Assembly (NCBI RefSeq): GCF_042453785.1
Contig: NC_091663.1
Span: 37,841,001-37,905,000, forward strand
Direction: 5' to 3'
From: Malus domestica
Lineage: Eukaryota; Streptophyta; Magnoliopsida; Rosales; Rosaceae
Length of the DNA stretch: 64,000 bases
Position numbers and translations under genes: made by a program. Every line of letters starts with the position of its first letter. Within the stretch, counting starts at the first letter, position 1. Below the pieces are notes generated by a model. That model was not told the origin of the DNA and made no database searches. It saw only the letters and a program-made list of their open reading frames with translations. Shown here piece by piece: positions 20,931 through 31,930 of the stretch.

Positions 20931-21250
20931 TTTTTCTTGAACTTTAATTTTAACCGGTTACTCCCTTGAACTTTTATAAATAGCCAATTTCCTTCCTAAC
21001 GCTAGATTTTAAAAAATTTCATCCAATTTTTTTATCCATTTTGATCATGGGTACAACACCTGACAACTGTATGAGAGCAAAAAGAATGGAAAATTAGATG
21101 AAAAATTTAAAATCTAACGCTGGGGAAAAAAGCAGCTATTTATAAAATTTTACGGGGGATACAAAAGATAAAGTTCAGAAAGAAATTGGTTAATTATAAA
21201 AGTTTAGGAGATAATCGGTTAAAATTAAAGTTTAGAGAGAAAATTAGCAC
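20931..21250. mobile_element. Inverted-repeat (MITE-like) element
   Basis: TGTAGCTAATTTTTTCTTGA at the left and the complement of TTTAGAGAGAAAATTAGCAC at the right pair. The two arms (about 120 bp each) stay alignable inward through TTAATTTTAACCGGTTA and its inverse. The centre is about 80 bp. It belongs to the same loose class as the elements at 2755 and 12587. Confidence 0.6.
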
Positions 21251-21979
21251 CTATACACAAATTCAGGAGGCAAACCAATAAATACCTTTAAATGTATTAT
21301 TTATTTTAAAAATTAAAGATGATATTAAGTTTCATCTTGATATGTGAACTACTTGTAGAACAAAAAAAACGAAGCAAAAAACGTCTTCTTTTTTTTTTTT
21401 TTTGAGTAAGCAAAAAACGTTTTGGACCAAAATAAGAAAACCCAATACCCAATTGGGATAGTAGCATTATTATACCATACTAACCGAATTTCATGGCATA
21501 TGGAAAATTTGGTATGGTAATGGTATTAAATTTCGACATTCTAAAAGTTTGATATGATAATTGTATGGTAACTGTACCAAACTCACTTTGATTGAGAATA
21601 GCGTATATAAAATAGGTTTATCGTCACGTGACGTCTCGATTAATTATATATTATTATATAAGGAAAAACTTACATATTAATAAATTATTAGACAATAGTC
21701 ATCACGTAACGCTCAACCTGTTCTAGTTATAATGCTAGAGAGAATAAACTTTTAAACTAAATTTACAAACCAAATGATATGTTAATAATAAAAAATAAGC
21801 ACATTAATCAATACTTAAATAATAATCTTATCACCAATAACCACATTATTTAGTTCCCGAAATTTGATGTCCATATTACCTTAAAATGTTGTTCTCCTAG
21901 CGTTGTTACCCTATCGAAAAGAAGAGAGAAAGCTCAGAAGGAAACGTGGAGAAGAGATAGAGCGGTGAGACAAAGGGAA
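21251..21979. promoter_or_regulatory. Upstream region of the RPA-interacting protein gene
   Basis: AT-rich sequence ends in a purine-rich 5' untranslated region (about 21905-21979). Two ACGT-containing words lie at 21623-21637 (CGTCACGTGACG, a G-box-like palindrome) and near 21704 (CATCACGTAACG). The palindrome could bind bZIP or bHLH factors, but its distance (about 340 bp from the start codon) and function are untested. Confidence 0.3.
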
Positions 21980-24900
21980 ATGGAGGGAGAAGCAGCCGCA
22001 GCAGAAGGGCGGCATCCTCTGAAACCCCATCCTCTTTTCAATAACCATAACAGCTGGAAACATAAGGTCTCTATCACACAAACCACGAACAATCCAAGTT
22101 TATGAGTCATACATTATTATTTCGTAATTTTAATCCTTGCTTGGATTTTTTATTCAATTTTATGATCCAGTTTATTTTGATTATACAGATTATGTATAAT
22201 TTGAAAATATTTGTTAGTGTGTATTGTATGTAAGCTTAGCAAACTGTAATTGGTATCTGTAATTTGTTTTGCAGCTGAGAGAGAACTGTTACAAAAGGGT
22301 TCGAGAAGACAGAAGGCGGTTGCTTTGGAAGATGAGAATGCTGCCCACTCCACAAATTCTCAATCATATTCCAAATGTACTCCACGGTCTTCACTCTGTC
22401 CCTAATTTTTTTCTTTCTTTCCTTTTATTTTCTCTGTGAGAATTTGGTTTGCACTTTCCAATTATATTTGTGGAACTTGTGTTTGCAGGGTTTGATCAAA
22501 TCTGCATTCCAGGACATAGTTTCTGCTGAATTGGAAAAAATTAAGGAATCGTCATTGGATGAAAATGTAAGGAGTTCAACATCTGTCCCTGAGGCCAATG
22601 ATGTGTTATGGGAATACGATGGCCTTACAAATATATACCAAGGTGATTGTGAAGAGATATTGTTAGCAATGCAAAGGATCTTTTATGAAGACCTGACTAC
22701 TCATCCAACTAGAAAAGAAGGTGAAAAATTCGGTGCTTTTTTCCCGATGAAATTATAAGCTCAATTGTTGTATCAGAAGTCTCTTGACTATCAACTGTTA
22801 TAATTTACTCTAGCTCTTTGCAGAAACAGAAATATGTGTTGAAACATGGGAAGATGAAGAGGATGAGTATTTGTCCCAGGCAATTTATGAGCATATGCAA
22901 CTGAATGACAAGCAGGTATAACAGCAAAAGTTATGGTTATTCCCATGCAACAATTTATACGAATTTGTATCCAGTTTACACATTTTATTGTATCATAATA
23001 ATTGTTAATCATTGAATTTATGATTAGTGATATTATCAATTAATTCTTTATTATGATATTGGTATTGTAATGAAAAACTGTACTCAAGCAACTGTATGCT
23101 TGGCATCTCAGAGAGTATCACTTTAGCTGTTGATTAACTCCAAAGTACGTTTAATGTTGTCATTGTTTCTTTTTAAACCCAATTATCTGTTGTAATGAAC
23201 ATTGACCCTCCCTATAAAGAGCTAGTTATATAATTTTATTTTCCCCAAAGATGGTTTTAGCAAAATATGGAAGATAATATTATTTCCTAACTTTTATTAG
23301 AGTAATATTAGAAGTATCATATTTCTTGAGAGCACCTCTAGTGGTGTGGTGTGTCTTAACAACAAGCTATACTAGAAGCCTAAGATTTCTTGACTACACC
23401 AGAGTTAAAACTTGATCTGAGCTTCAGCTTCTAGATCATGTGTTATTTGGTGGAAGAATATGGTCATTCTAACGTAAGTTTCCCCCACATAAGGAAACTT
23501 TTGGCTCCATCCCTGCTTGCCCTGCACAAAGAAGTGTGATCCAAAGGGTAAATTGTGAAACCAAGATCTCTAGACTGAATTACTGAAGATTACATGAGGC
23601 AAATATAACCAAGATGGTTGAGGAGATAGGGTGAGAAGATTCTAAAGTCCATGTGTTGAGTCTCACATGGCCTACTTACGTTCAGGGGAATGCTATATAT
23701 GTGAGCTTACTATCTCTTATAATCACAGGCCTTTTCTGCTCATGAAGGCTAGGTTAAGCGCCAAGTGGTAATTATATGACCATGTGGATGGGGGTCATTC
23801 AAATCAGGAGTAAGAGAACTTGGAGCTCTTAATCAGGCTATCTTGTGCTTATGGATTTTATTATGCCTAAGCTGATTTTTTATTAAGGAACATTCTTGTA
23901 ATTTTTTTCAGGAAAAGAAAAAATAAAACAAAATAGATAAGTTGTGCCATAAATGAAGGCTTGATTCACAAACTATGTCAGGAAATGAAGGTTGAAATGA
24001 ATGACCTGACCATCAAGTAGGACCCAAATAAAGCCTTATGACATGATTAAGATGAGATCTTTGCTGTTTTCTCTGTTCCAGTTGCTTATTTTCTTGCTAT
24101 TTGAGCAAAATCTGCATACTAGTGAACATTCCGTTACAGCAGCAGCAAGTTTGATTCTATGGCTAAATCATTCTTCTCTATTTGTTAGTATTATAACTTT
24201 AGTTCCAATATTTTATTACAGCTGTGGTCCCAGCTTCTAATTATTTTTCCAGTCAAATTACTTCCTTATCTATCAAAGTGTGGTAAAATTAATGACAGCA
24301 TGCTATATGCTTTATATCCATGTGAGAAAAAGGCTAAATCATTCCTCACTATCAGTCCCTTCTTCTTTGGTACTGATTAGATTGTTTTGGCTGTAATGCT
24401 AGATGGACAGGGAGGAAGTTTGGTGCCCCGTCTGTAAGCACGGAGTACTACAAGAGAATTACAACCTAATATACTGCACTTTATGCAAAGTTCAGCTCAA
24501 CAAAGCCAATGAGGTATTGTTATCTCCTTATGTTTTTATTTATGCTTATGCGTTATAATGCAGATATCATAATCCAAAATTTGACCAAGTTCTCCATAAT
24601 TTTTGAAGGACGTAAAGAAATAAAAATCTCGATTCCCAAATTCCCAAATAGCATGTTTTGTGGTTTTGGAAAGGGCAAGAAATAAATCGTGCTGTATAGA
24701 TAGTAGATATGGGTGACAGTGCGATTGAAATGCATTTTGTTTGGTTTTTTTTTTTTTTTTTTTTCACCCAGAAAAACAAGCAAAGGGAGTTTTAAACTTG
24801 TCTGAGTTCTGGTCAGCGTGCTCTCCACTAGTATAAGATACTAGCTATCAAAAGATTTTAAAAGACATCATTTATTAAGTTATATGCATGAATGCGCCAC

Positions 24901-25260
24901 TTCTATAATTTTTACTCGTTTCCTTGTTATATATTGTGAAAAAGGTCTCCTTGAAAATGTAATTCCAAATGACATTAGTATAAGTAGTTTGTCAATTTGA
25001 TTAATCATCTTGACCATCATATGGTTATTTAGTAGTATATTTCCTGTTACTACTTCAGAAAAAGAAAATTCATTTATATTACGAGTTAAAAATTCCAGGT
25101 TAATTTGGAAATAATGCGGGGCAGGCTAGCAGAAGTTCACACAGAGCATCTTGATCGTGGCTGCAAACTGAAACCCAAGTTTTGCATCGAGACTAGATTT
25201 AATATAACTGCACTGTACGTTTTCTGTGCTGGTTGTAATACATTTGAGATTGTAATATAG
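21980..25260 (+). CDS. RPA-interacting protein (RPAIN/RIP family), six exons, 261 aa
   Basis: Exons: 21980-22066, 22275-22376, 22489-22720, 22824-22915, 24403-24513 and 25099-25260 (TAG). All introns are GT-AG and the joined frame is 261 residues. In this family the protein binds replication protein A and escorts it into the nucleus. The N-terminal helix-rich motif SWKHKLRENCYKRVREDRRR spans exons 1-2 (residues 25-44). The middle motif IKSAFQDIVSAELEKI opens exon 3. The C-terminal zinc-binding module has CPVC (179-182), CTLC (196-199), C230, C237 and CAGC (251-254), matching the RPA-interacting C-terminal domain. The acidic linker EDEEDEY lies just before it. Intron 4 (1487 bp) is long and without recognisable genes. 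The start is the first ATG after a purine-rich leader and fits family length. A solo LTR begins 94 bp after the stop and may influence 3'-end formation. Confidence 0.92.
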
Positions 25261-26011
25261 ACTACAGCATCTTGATCGTGTTCACTATGTAATATTCACT
25301 ACTTGTTTTCCGAAATTTTCAGCATGCACACGCACTGTTTCCATAGGGAAAGCTGTTACAACCACCCCCATATTTTTATTCTATTTCTATTTTCCCCTAG
25401 AACATATTTTAAATCTATCAATTTAATCCTTTATCTCTTTTAATCCTAACCCTTGATCTAGATTCCCTATCTCTCCTAAACTGCCAAGTGGCAGGTTCTC
25501 AGAGCTCTTCTCTTCCCTCTCTTCCCGAGTGTCCCCTTGCAAATCTCTCTCTCTGTCACGGGAACTCTCCTCTCTCCCTTCACTCCCTGCACCGTGACTA
25601 GCCAAGCATCCTGCATGCAGCTCTAGTGTAGACCATCATCATCATCTCCCTTGCACCATCTCTATCTCTCTCTCCGTCGCAGCGAGGTCAGGGAGCCCAG
25701 AGAAAGGACCTCCGATGGATTTCTCCATTTCTTCCGGCTAGGTAAGTTAGATTTTCCTTTTGAAATTCCCATTGTTGTTGTGGGACGTTGTGTGTTGAAA
25801 GTTATGTTGTTTTTCCAAAGTTTTGAGGACGGGAACGGCACGGGGAAACTCACCCGCATTTTCCGACGAAACCGTGACTTTCGAGGATTCTTTCCGAGCT
25901 CTCACAGCTGTTCACGGTGAAGCTAGGGTATGAAAAATACTCCATTCTCTTCCCTCTTCATTTTAGTACTTGGTTTGAGTAGTGGTTTATTTGTTCGCCA
26001 TCGACCAGAGC

Positions 26012-26720
26012 CAGTGGCGGATCCAGGAAAAAATGTTTATGGGGTCATAGCGCGCGTAGCGCGAAATTTTTTTTTAGCCTCGTTTGGTACTTCGGACTGT
26101 ATTGACTATTTCAGTCGGATAAGATAAATAGTCGTCGGATAGTACTAACTCCATTAGTCGGGCGTTTGGTGCAGTATCGAATTAATCTGTGCATGGAACA
26201 ATAATAAAGTATAGGGACTGACCCAAGATTCTGGCATATAAATCACATCATAATTCGTTTATGTGGATTCATGCAAGTAAGTTTCACTTAAACTTCCTCT
26301 TTTATTGTCTTGTTACTGGCGTATCCAAATTTTTGCTTTCCCTGACAGCTTGATGTTTCAAATTAATTTCCGTATCTTCTTAATGTTCTCGTTCTCATAT
26401 AGCACTCCTCCAACCCCTATCATTTCTTTATCAGAAAGACCAATTAAACTGGATAGAGTTATAAAAAGTAGCATGTATAAATATCATTCACTTGACAAAA
26501 ATAGGCATGCAACCAAGCACACAACCAAGCTCATTTGAGTGGGCTGCTTCTTCTTCCTCTTCCTGCCCAGTTTTCGTTCAGGGCTTTTGTCGAACAGTTG
26601 GCGTGCCTCCGACCCCGACGACCCCAGCTCCAAGAGGTCGCATATGGGAGCTTCAAGGTTGTTTCCATGGTTTCCAAGGGGTCGTGCGACCCCGACGACC
26701 CCACTGTGGATCCGCCACTG
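26012..26720. mobile_element. hAT-type element nested in the solo LTR
   Basis: The inverted ends are CAGTGGCGGATCCA (26012) and its complement TGGATCCGCCACTG (ending 26720). The flanks ACCAGAGC (26004-26011) and ACCGGAGC (26721-26728) are an 8-bp target duplication with one change. The element is 709 bp with no transposase. The interior includes TAGCGCGCGTAGCGCG near the left end and a GC-rich part with two copies of GACCCCGACGACCCC (26612 and 26689). Length, end sequence CAGTGG and 8-bp duplication support hAT. Confidence 0.85.
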
Positions 26721-26849
26721 ACCGGAGCTATAACAGCTTCGGTGTTCTTCCCAGATAACACCCAGGCAACCAAGCCTTCTCAAAACACCCCGGGCCTTAG
26801 CCCTTACTTGGACCGGCCCAGTTCCCTTTTGGTTAATTGGCCTGCGGGC

Positions 26850-27092
26850 CGTGCATGTGCATGGAGTGTGTGTGTGTTTTGTGGGCCGTGCATGTGTGTG
26901 GTTTGTGTTTGTGTGTGTTGGGCTGATTGTATGTGTGGTGTGTGTGATATGTTATGCATGTGTGTGTTGTGTGTGTGTGTGTCCGTGTGTGTGTGTGGTG
27001 TGTGTGTGTAAGTATGTGTGTGCAGGTGTGGGCATGCGTGCTGTGCATGCATGTGTATGTGTGTGCTGGCGTGTGTGTGTGTTGTGTTGTGT
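26850..27092. repeat. Interrupted (TG)n tract
   Basis: About 240 bp are dominated by TG dinucleotides interrupted by CATGCATG-like and GGGC words, inside the solo LTR. Open frames of Cys/Val or His/Thr repeats on both strands are by-products. Confidence 0.9.
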
Positions 27093-28403
27093 GGGTTTGG
27101 GCTCAAGCCCAAACCACCACCCATTTTTTTTGTTCCTAGGCCTATCCAAAACCAAAACCCATTAGGTTCTTACCCTATTTAACCTAAACCTAAACCCTAA
27201 TCCGAATCCAAACCCAAGACCCATTTCCATTTCTTAAAGTTCTATAGTTGGGAATTTTGAATAAATTGTACATTTTTGTGCTTAGGTGAAGTTGCTAGTG
27301 GAGATTTCCTTAATTATTTTCCGCACAACTCTGCTGCTACGGAGTATCTGTGAGTGGACCCCTTCTAAAATTACATGATTTCATAGTTTAATTGCATAAA
27401 TGAATAGCATGCCTTGCGAGTTTATGAACTGATTTTATGTTAAGCATGTTTATGAAATATGTTGTTTATCGTCTCGTTTTTTGTGAGGAATTAATTGTTG
27501 GCCTATATTGAGCTATATTTTAAAATATCGTATTTTTTATAAAAACCATGAACTGGTAGACTATCTGTTGGATGACGATAGGATGATAGAGCATGTTTTA
27601 GAAACCCCTATTTATAATATAGACGATAGATGACTTTATACTATGAAGTGGTTATTTTTGAGAGGCGTAACTATTTGTGCGTACCTAGTGGACACTATGC
27701 TGCCTGGGGCGAGGATCTGGTGTTGGTAGATAGGCCGGGAGAAATAATCCCTAGCTACGGGCTGAGGGACACGGAGCAGGCATTGGGCCGGGAGTTGGTA
27801 ATCTCTGACTACGGGCGTAGAGACCACGGTGCTGGCATAGGGTCAGGAGATATATTTATTTCAGTGATCTTACTAGTAGTACATCATGCGACGAGACGAT
27901 CTGTGAGACGTTTGGTATTTTATTTTCCATGATGATTTTTGAGATATTTTTGGCATGCTAGGGTTTTCAGTAAAACCATCATTTATTATGCTAGTAGTTT
28001 TCTTTATATAAAGTGTGGGGGTTAATATCTTGATAACTGTTTTATTATTATTGTATTTATGAACTTGATCCACTCACCTTTATTATGCGCCCCCATCCAG
28101 GTCTTAGAAACGAGGGCTACGACACAACGTACGAGGCATTCCCCTACCAGTAGCAATCTATCACCCATTTGTGTGATATCCTGTAATGATCTTTCCTTTT
28201 GTGATATTGTTTTAGAACGTGTTCTGGGCACTCTAGACATTTCCTTAAACCTTGTTTATTACTTCTAGATTTTAATGTTTATTCATGAATATTTCCTCCT
28301 AATCATTACTCTTGTAATCAATAAATGGCTTTTGTCACCTTCAGGTGTCGGCCAGCACGTGTCTATTCGGGTATTAAGAGAATATCGGGGTCGGGACGTG
28401 TCA

Positions 28404-28776
28404 AAAGCAATGGGTTTTTTTTTTTTTAAATTTTTTTAATTCAAGAGTAATAAGTAATGAAACTTGCGGGCTTCTAGCACTTGAGAACAGTTGGAGGAGT
28501 AACCCATAGCCTTAATTATTCAATGCAGAACATAAAACTTAGTCCCAATTGTATTGTTCGTCATGAAAGTAAGCAACTTCAAAACTATTGTCATTTGTCT
28601 GGTTCTGGTTGTAAAGATAAATATGTATGAACAAAAATCATATGCACTGCCAGGTTACACAAGAACATCATCGTCCACAAAAACAGATCAGTGATGAGTG
28701 CTAACCACTAACCAGCAGCACAGTCTAGATCATATTACCATCTTCGAAACTCCCGGATGCCTGAACCAAAGACCTC
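28404..28776. other. 3' flank of the WRNIP1-like gene
   Basis: The spacer between the solo LTR and the stop codon of the minus-strand ATPase gene. It must contain that gene's 3' untranslated region. No separate gene seen. Confidence 0.5.
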
Positions 28777-30543
28777 TCATCCATCGGATTTGGTTTTGGT
28801 GCTATTACTAGTGATCGGCCAATCCAGGAACTTGTAACCTTCAAGTGAGGGTGGTAGATATGCCTGCGTGACACTGGCTGAGGGATTGTCAGGAGGGTAA
28901 ATGTATCCGTTGGCATACCCAAGTTCCTTCATTAGCTTGGTAGGCGCATTCCTCAGATGAAGAGGCACTCCCTCATTCTGTCCGACAGAGTCCCTCACCA
29001 CTTGTTGTGCACTCCCTATTGCTTTATAAACAGCGACAGATTTAGGAGCCAATGCCAAGTAAGCCACACACTGTGCAAGAATGACATTGCACTCTGGCAT
29101 TCCCAGAAAATGGCAAGCCTGATGACAAGCAACGGCCTGGCTCAGAGCGGATGGGTCAGCCAACCCAACATCTTCACTAGCAAACCGTATGAGTCGGCGG
29201 GCAATATATAGAGGTTCTTGGCCTCCTTCTAGCATCCTTGCCAACCAATAAATGGCCGCATTAGCATCACTTCCTCTCATGGACTTGTGAAGGGCACTGA
29301 TGAGATTATAGTGCTCTTCCCCCGCTTTGTCAGAGGCGACATGTTTGCATTGCAAAGCCTCTTTGGCATCCTCTAAGGTAACAACAGCAGTAGCCACTAA
29401 CTTATTATGATCATCATCATCATTCATAGAGGTAGGGGTAGAGTTAGAGATCGTGGAACTAGAGGTAGAGGCCGCTCGGGCAGCTGCTGTTGTTGCAGAA
29501 ACTTCCAAGGCATTGAGTGCCACCCGAGCATCGCCATCGCAGTTGGCGGAGATGAAATGGATGGCCTCATCATTGACATGTACAGGCATCTGCACACCAG
29601 GAGCCAATCCCTTATCGGAGTCATTGGCGGCCCGCTTGAGAAGGAGCTCAACCGCGTGGGGTCTCAGAGGGTGGAGAACAAGAACTCGGCAGCGAGACAA
29701 GAGCGGCCTGATCAAATGGAAGGAAGGGTTCTCGGTGGTGGCCCCCATGAAGACTATACTGCCGTCTTCGATGACGGGCAAGAACGAGTCCTGCTGTGAC
29801 TTGTTGAACCTGTGAACCTCGTCCACGAACAGCACTGTTTGTTTTTTCTTAGCCGCCTGTTTCTTCTTGCGGGCCTCGTCGATAGCGTCCCTCACGTCTT
29901 TAACCCCGCAAGTGACGGCGGACAACGAAACGAATCGGTAGGAGGAGCAAGGGCGGGAGGCGGAATTGATGATGGATTTGGCAATGGAGGTCTTGCCGAC
30001 GCCTGGTGGACCCCAGAACACAAGAGAAGGGAGACGTTCGCAGTCGATTGCGGAGCGGAGCAGAGAGTTTGGGGCAAGTAGGTGGTCTTGGCCCACGACG
30101 TCGTCTAAGGTGCGAGGGCGCATGCGCTCCGATAACGGCTCGTTGGTGGTTTTGTTGGCATTTTTGGGGTTTGCTGGGATCGCTAGTTTGAGACGTTTCG
30201 ACTTGGAGAGTGCAGCTTCTTCTTCTGGCCCCTCTCCCCCTGCGGCTGGGGTGGATTCCGATTCCTCTTGTAGTTTGCGAGCGGAAGCGGGGACGGGACG
30301 TGGATAATCGGAGGAAGGAGGCTTGGACTGGAACAGAAAGAAGCGGTCGAGCTTGGGTTGGCAAGGCCGCCCGGATGAAATCGGGCTCGGATTCGTGCTA
30401 GTGCCGGCGGATGTGGATGATTCGCGGTTGAGAATCCATTCTGTGGCCTTGAGAATGGAGTTGCCCCCTGTCCCTGTGGCAGCTAGGGCTTGGGCCGCCA
30501 ACTCGCTGGGGAAGCCCATGCTCAGCAGCTGCTCCATTTCCAT
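28777..30543 (-). CDS. WRNIP1/MgsA/RarA-type AAA+ ATPase, single exon, 588 aa
   Basis: A single open frame of 588 residues. Residues 3-40 (EQLLSMGFPSELA ... EWILN) form a UBA ubiquitin-binding domain. QPKLDRFF at 62-69 fits the PCNA-interacting PIP box (QxxLxxFF). The linker 100-130 is acidic then lysine-rich. The AAA+ core opens with ERMRPRTLDDVVGQDHLL (140-157). Walker A is GPPGVGKT (178-185), Walker B LFVDEVH (238-244), sensor 1 GATTEN (267-272), a likely arginine finger R284, and sensor 2 CDGDARVALNALE (335-347). The C-terminal third is the MgsA/RarA oligomerisation region, with KSMRGSDANAAIYWLARML and DNPSASVTQAYLPPSLEGYKFL-type endings. Known relatives act at stalled replication forks in the nucleus. 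The start at 30543 begins directly with the UBA domain; a 36-codon upstream extension has no homology feature. Asp/Asn/Ser-rich repeats near residues 355-385 look unstructured. The absence of introns is notable beside its intron-rich neighbours. Confidence 0.93.
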   Translation of the reverse strand: MEMEQLLSMGFPSELAAQALAATGTGGNSILKATEWILNRESSTSAGTSTNPSPISSGRPCQPKLDRFFLFQSKPPSSDYPRPVPASARKLQEESESTPAAGGEGPEEEAALSKSKRLKLAIPANPKNANKTTNEPLSERMRPRTLDDVVGQDHLLAPNSLLRSAIDCERLPSLVFWGPPGVGKTSIAKSIINSASRPCSSYRFVSLSAVTCGVKDVRDAIDEARKKKQAAKKKQTVLFVDEVHRFNKSQQDSFLPVIEDGSIVFMGATTENPSFHLIRPLLSRCRVLVLHPLRPHAVELLLKRAANDSDKGLAPGVQMPVHVNDEAIHFISANCDGDARVALNALEVSATTAAARAASTSSSTISNSTPTSMNDDDDHNKLVATAVVTLEDAKEALQCKHVASDKAGEEHYNLISALHKSMRGSDANAAIYWLARMLEGGQEPLYIARRLIRFASEDVGLADPSALSQAVACHQACHFLGMPECNVILAQCVAYLALAPKSVAVYKAIGSAQQVVRDSVGQNEGVPLHLRNAPTKLMKELGYANGYIYPPDNPSASVTQAYLPPSLEGYKFLDWPITSNSTKTKSDG

Positions 30544-30777
30544 CTCTCTGGAGTCTGGTTTGTGTTTTCTTCTTTTATTAAATAAGAGAAAAAGATAAAT
30601 CCATATAAAAGAACAAGGCAGCGATTGAATCTGTCGGATCTCAAATTCCAATCGATTTCAACCCATTTTCTCAGCAACCAGAGGCTTGGGATCTCAAATT
30701 CATCGTCTTGGAGATTGGTCTCTGCTTAATCAGCGAAAAATTGGATCCCTTGTGAGAAGTGGAAGCGCCGATTCGAT

Positions 30778-31019
30778 TCGGCGATGGAGAAGACGAATTA
30801 ACGCAGGAGAACGCAAGGGAGAGAGAGACGACGGAATGCGAGCGCACGAGAGAGAGAGGAGATGAATTGAGATGGGATTGCGAAACCCTTGTTACTCGGC
30901 GATGGAGAAGACGAATTAACGCAGGAGAACGCTAGAGAGAGAGAGAGAAGACGGAAGGAATGCGAGCGCACGAGAGAGAGAGGAGATGAATTGAGATGGG
31001 ATTGCGAAACCCTTGTTAC
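30778..31019. repeat. ~120-bp tandem duplication upstream of the WRNIP1-like gene
   Basis: Copies at 30778-30895 and 30896-31019 share TCGGCGATGGAGAAGACGAA, TTAACGCAGGAGAACGC and GATTGCGAAACCCTTGTTAC. They differ mainly in the length of GA-rich tracts. They lie 235-477 bp upstream of the start codon on the minus strand, so the duplication affects the leader or core promoter. Confidence 0.88.
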
Positions 31020-31925
31020 TAAACCCTTGTTTTGAAGGATAATTATCTTTTGAGTTTTAAAGATAAAATAAAAGGTAAAGTGAATTATGATTGAATTTTT
31101 AGTGTATAAATATGATTTTTTGTTAAAATGAATAATATCAGGAGTTTTTCGTTAAAATTCTCTTGTTTTAATTCTCTCTTCTAATCCTGTGTTTAGTCCC
31201 CTTCTGTAAATTATCCAAACAAGGTGAAATTTGTGAATGTTTAAATTCATTGAGTTTAAGGGGGTTTAATCAATTCGTAGAGATTTCATGAATTTTTTTT
31301 ATTCAATTCCACCGAAATCTGAGGGGCATATGTGAGATTTGTGAATGCTTAAATTGCACTAGAAAATCTCTTCAATTCCCTTAATTTCCTCAACTTTTTA
31401 AAATTGTTTAAAATAAATTTCTAATTGAATAGATCTGAAATGATATAAACTTCTTTGAAATCTTAATTGAATACACCCAGATTTCTAAGGATTTTAATAA
31501 ACTATCTTAAAATCCTAATTAAATACACGTTAAATTTCAGAGAATCATTTAAAATCCTGATTGAATACTCATAAATTCATTAAAAGAATTAAAATTCTTC
31601 AAATTCTCAATTGAATACACCCTCCTAAACCTAAGGAATTTTAAAATCACGGAAATTCGAATGATGAGATTTTATTTTGGGTGATTTTTTTTATAAAATC
31701 AATAAAAAGTTTCAATATTAACAATATATCAATCATATTTATACTAATTATCAGTTTTCTAAAAATCGGTCTATGTGGTGAAAACCCTCTGCGATTTAGG
31801 GTAAATCGTTTCAAAAAATCTGTCTGGAGCTAGACGGTTGCCTAGGCGGCACCTAGGCGGATTTCGTTTTTTTTTATTTTTTATTGTGTGCTTTTTAAAT
31901 TTTTTTTTTTTAAAGTTTCATGGTG
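31020..31925. other. AT-rich spacer with repeat remnants
   Basis: The stretch 31430-31625 repeats the TTGAATACACCC-type motifs also seen at 20160-20395. The segment 31830-31870 (TTGCCTAGGCGGCACCTAGG) matches the subterminal part of the hAT element at 14300 and is a fragment of that family. The chromovirus inserted about 60 bp beyond it. No gene. Confidence 0.5.
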
Positions 31926-31930
31926 GTATA

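Larger units (their letters stand above)
25354..28403 (+). mobile_element. Solo gypsy-type LTR with 5-bp target duplication AAAGC
   Basis: The sequence starts TGTTACAACCACCCCC and ends GGGGTCGGGACGTGTCA. It is bracketed by AAAGC at 25349-25353 and 28404-28408. The start, the TCTCTCT-rich leader, and the tail with CACTCACCT..TATGCGCCCCCATCCAGGTC and GTCGGCCAGCACGTG parallel the 2192-bp chromovirus LTR (minus strand) at 31931-34122, so it belongs to a related clade. No internal region or second LTR exists. The duplication directly flanking a single LTR indicates recombination between two former LTRs. Without the nested hAT and its duplication the LTR is about 2.3 kb. Confidence 0.85.

Noticed and set aside
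26535..27165. Cys/Val-rich and His/Thr-rich frames
   Set aside because: Products of the interrupted TG repeat in the solo LTR, read on both strands.
29400..30400. Frames of 113-154 codons opposite or offset to the WRNIP1-like gene
   Set aside because: GC-rich shadows of the real coding frame with no independent features.
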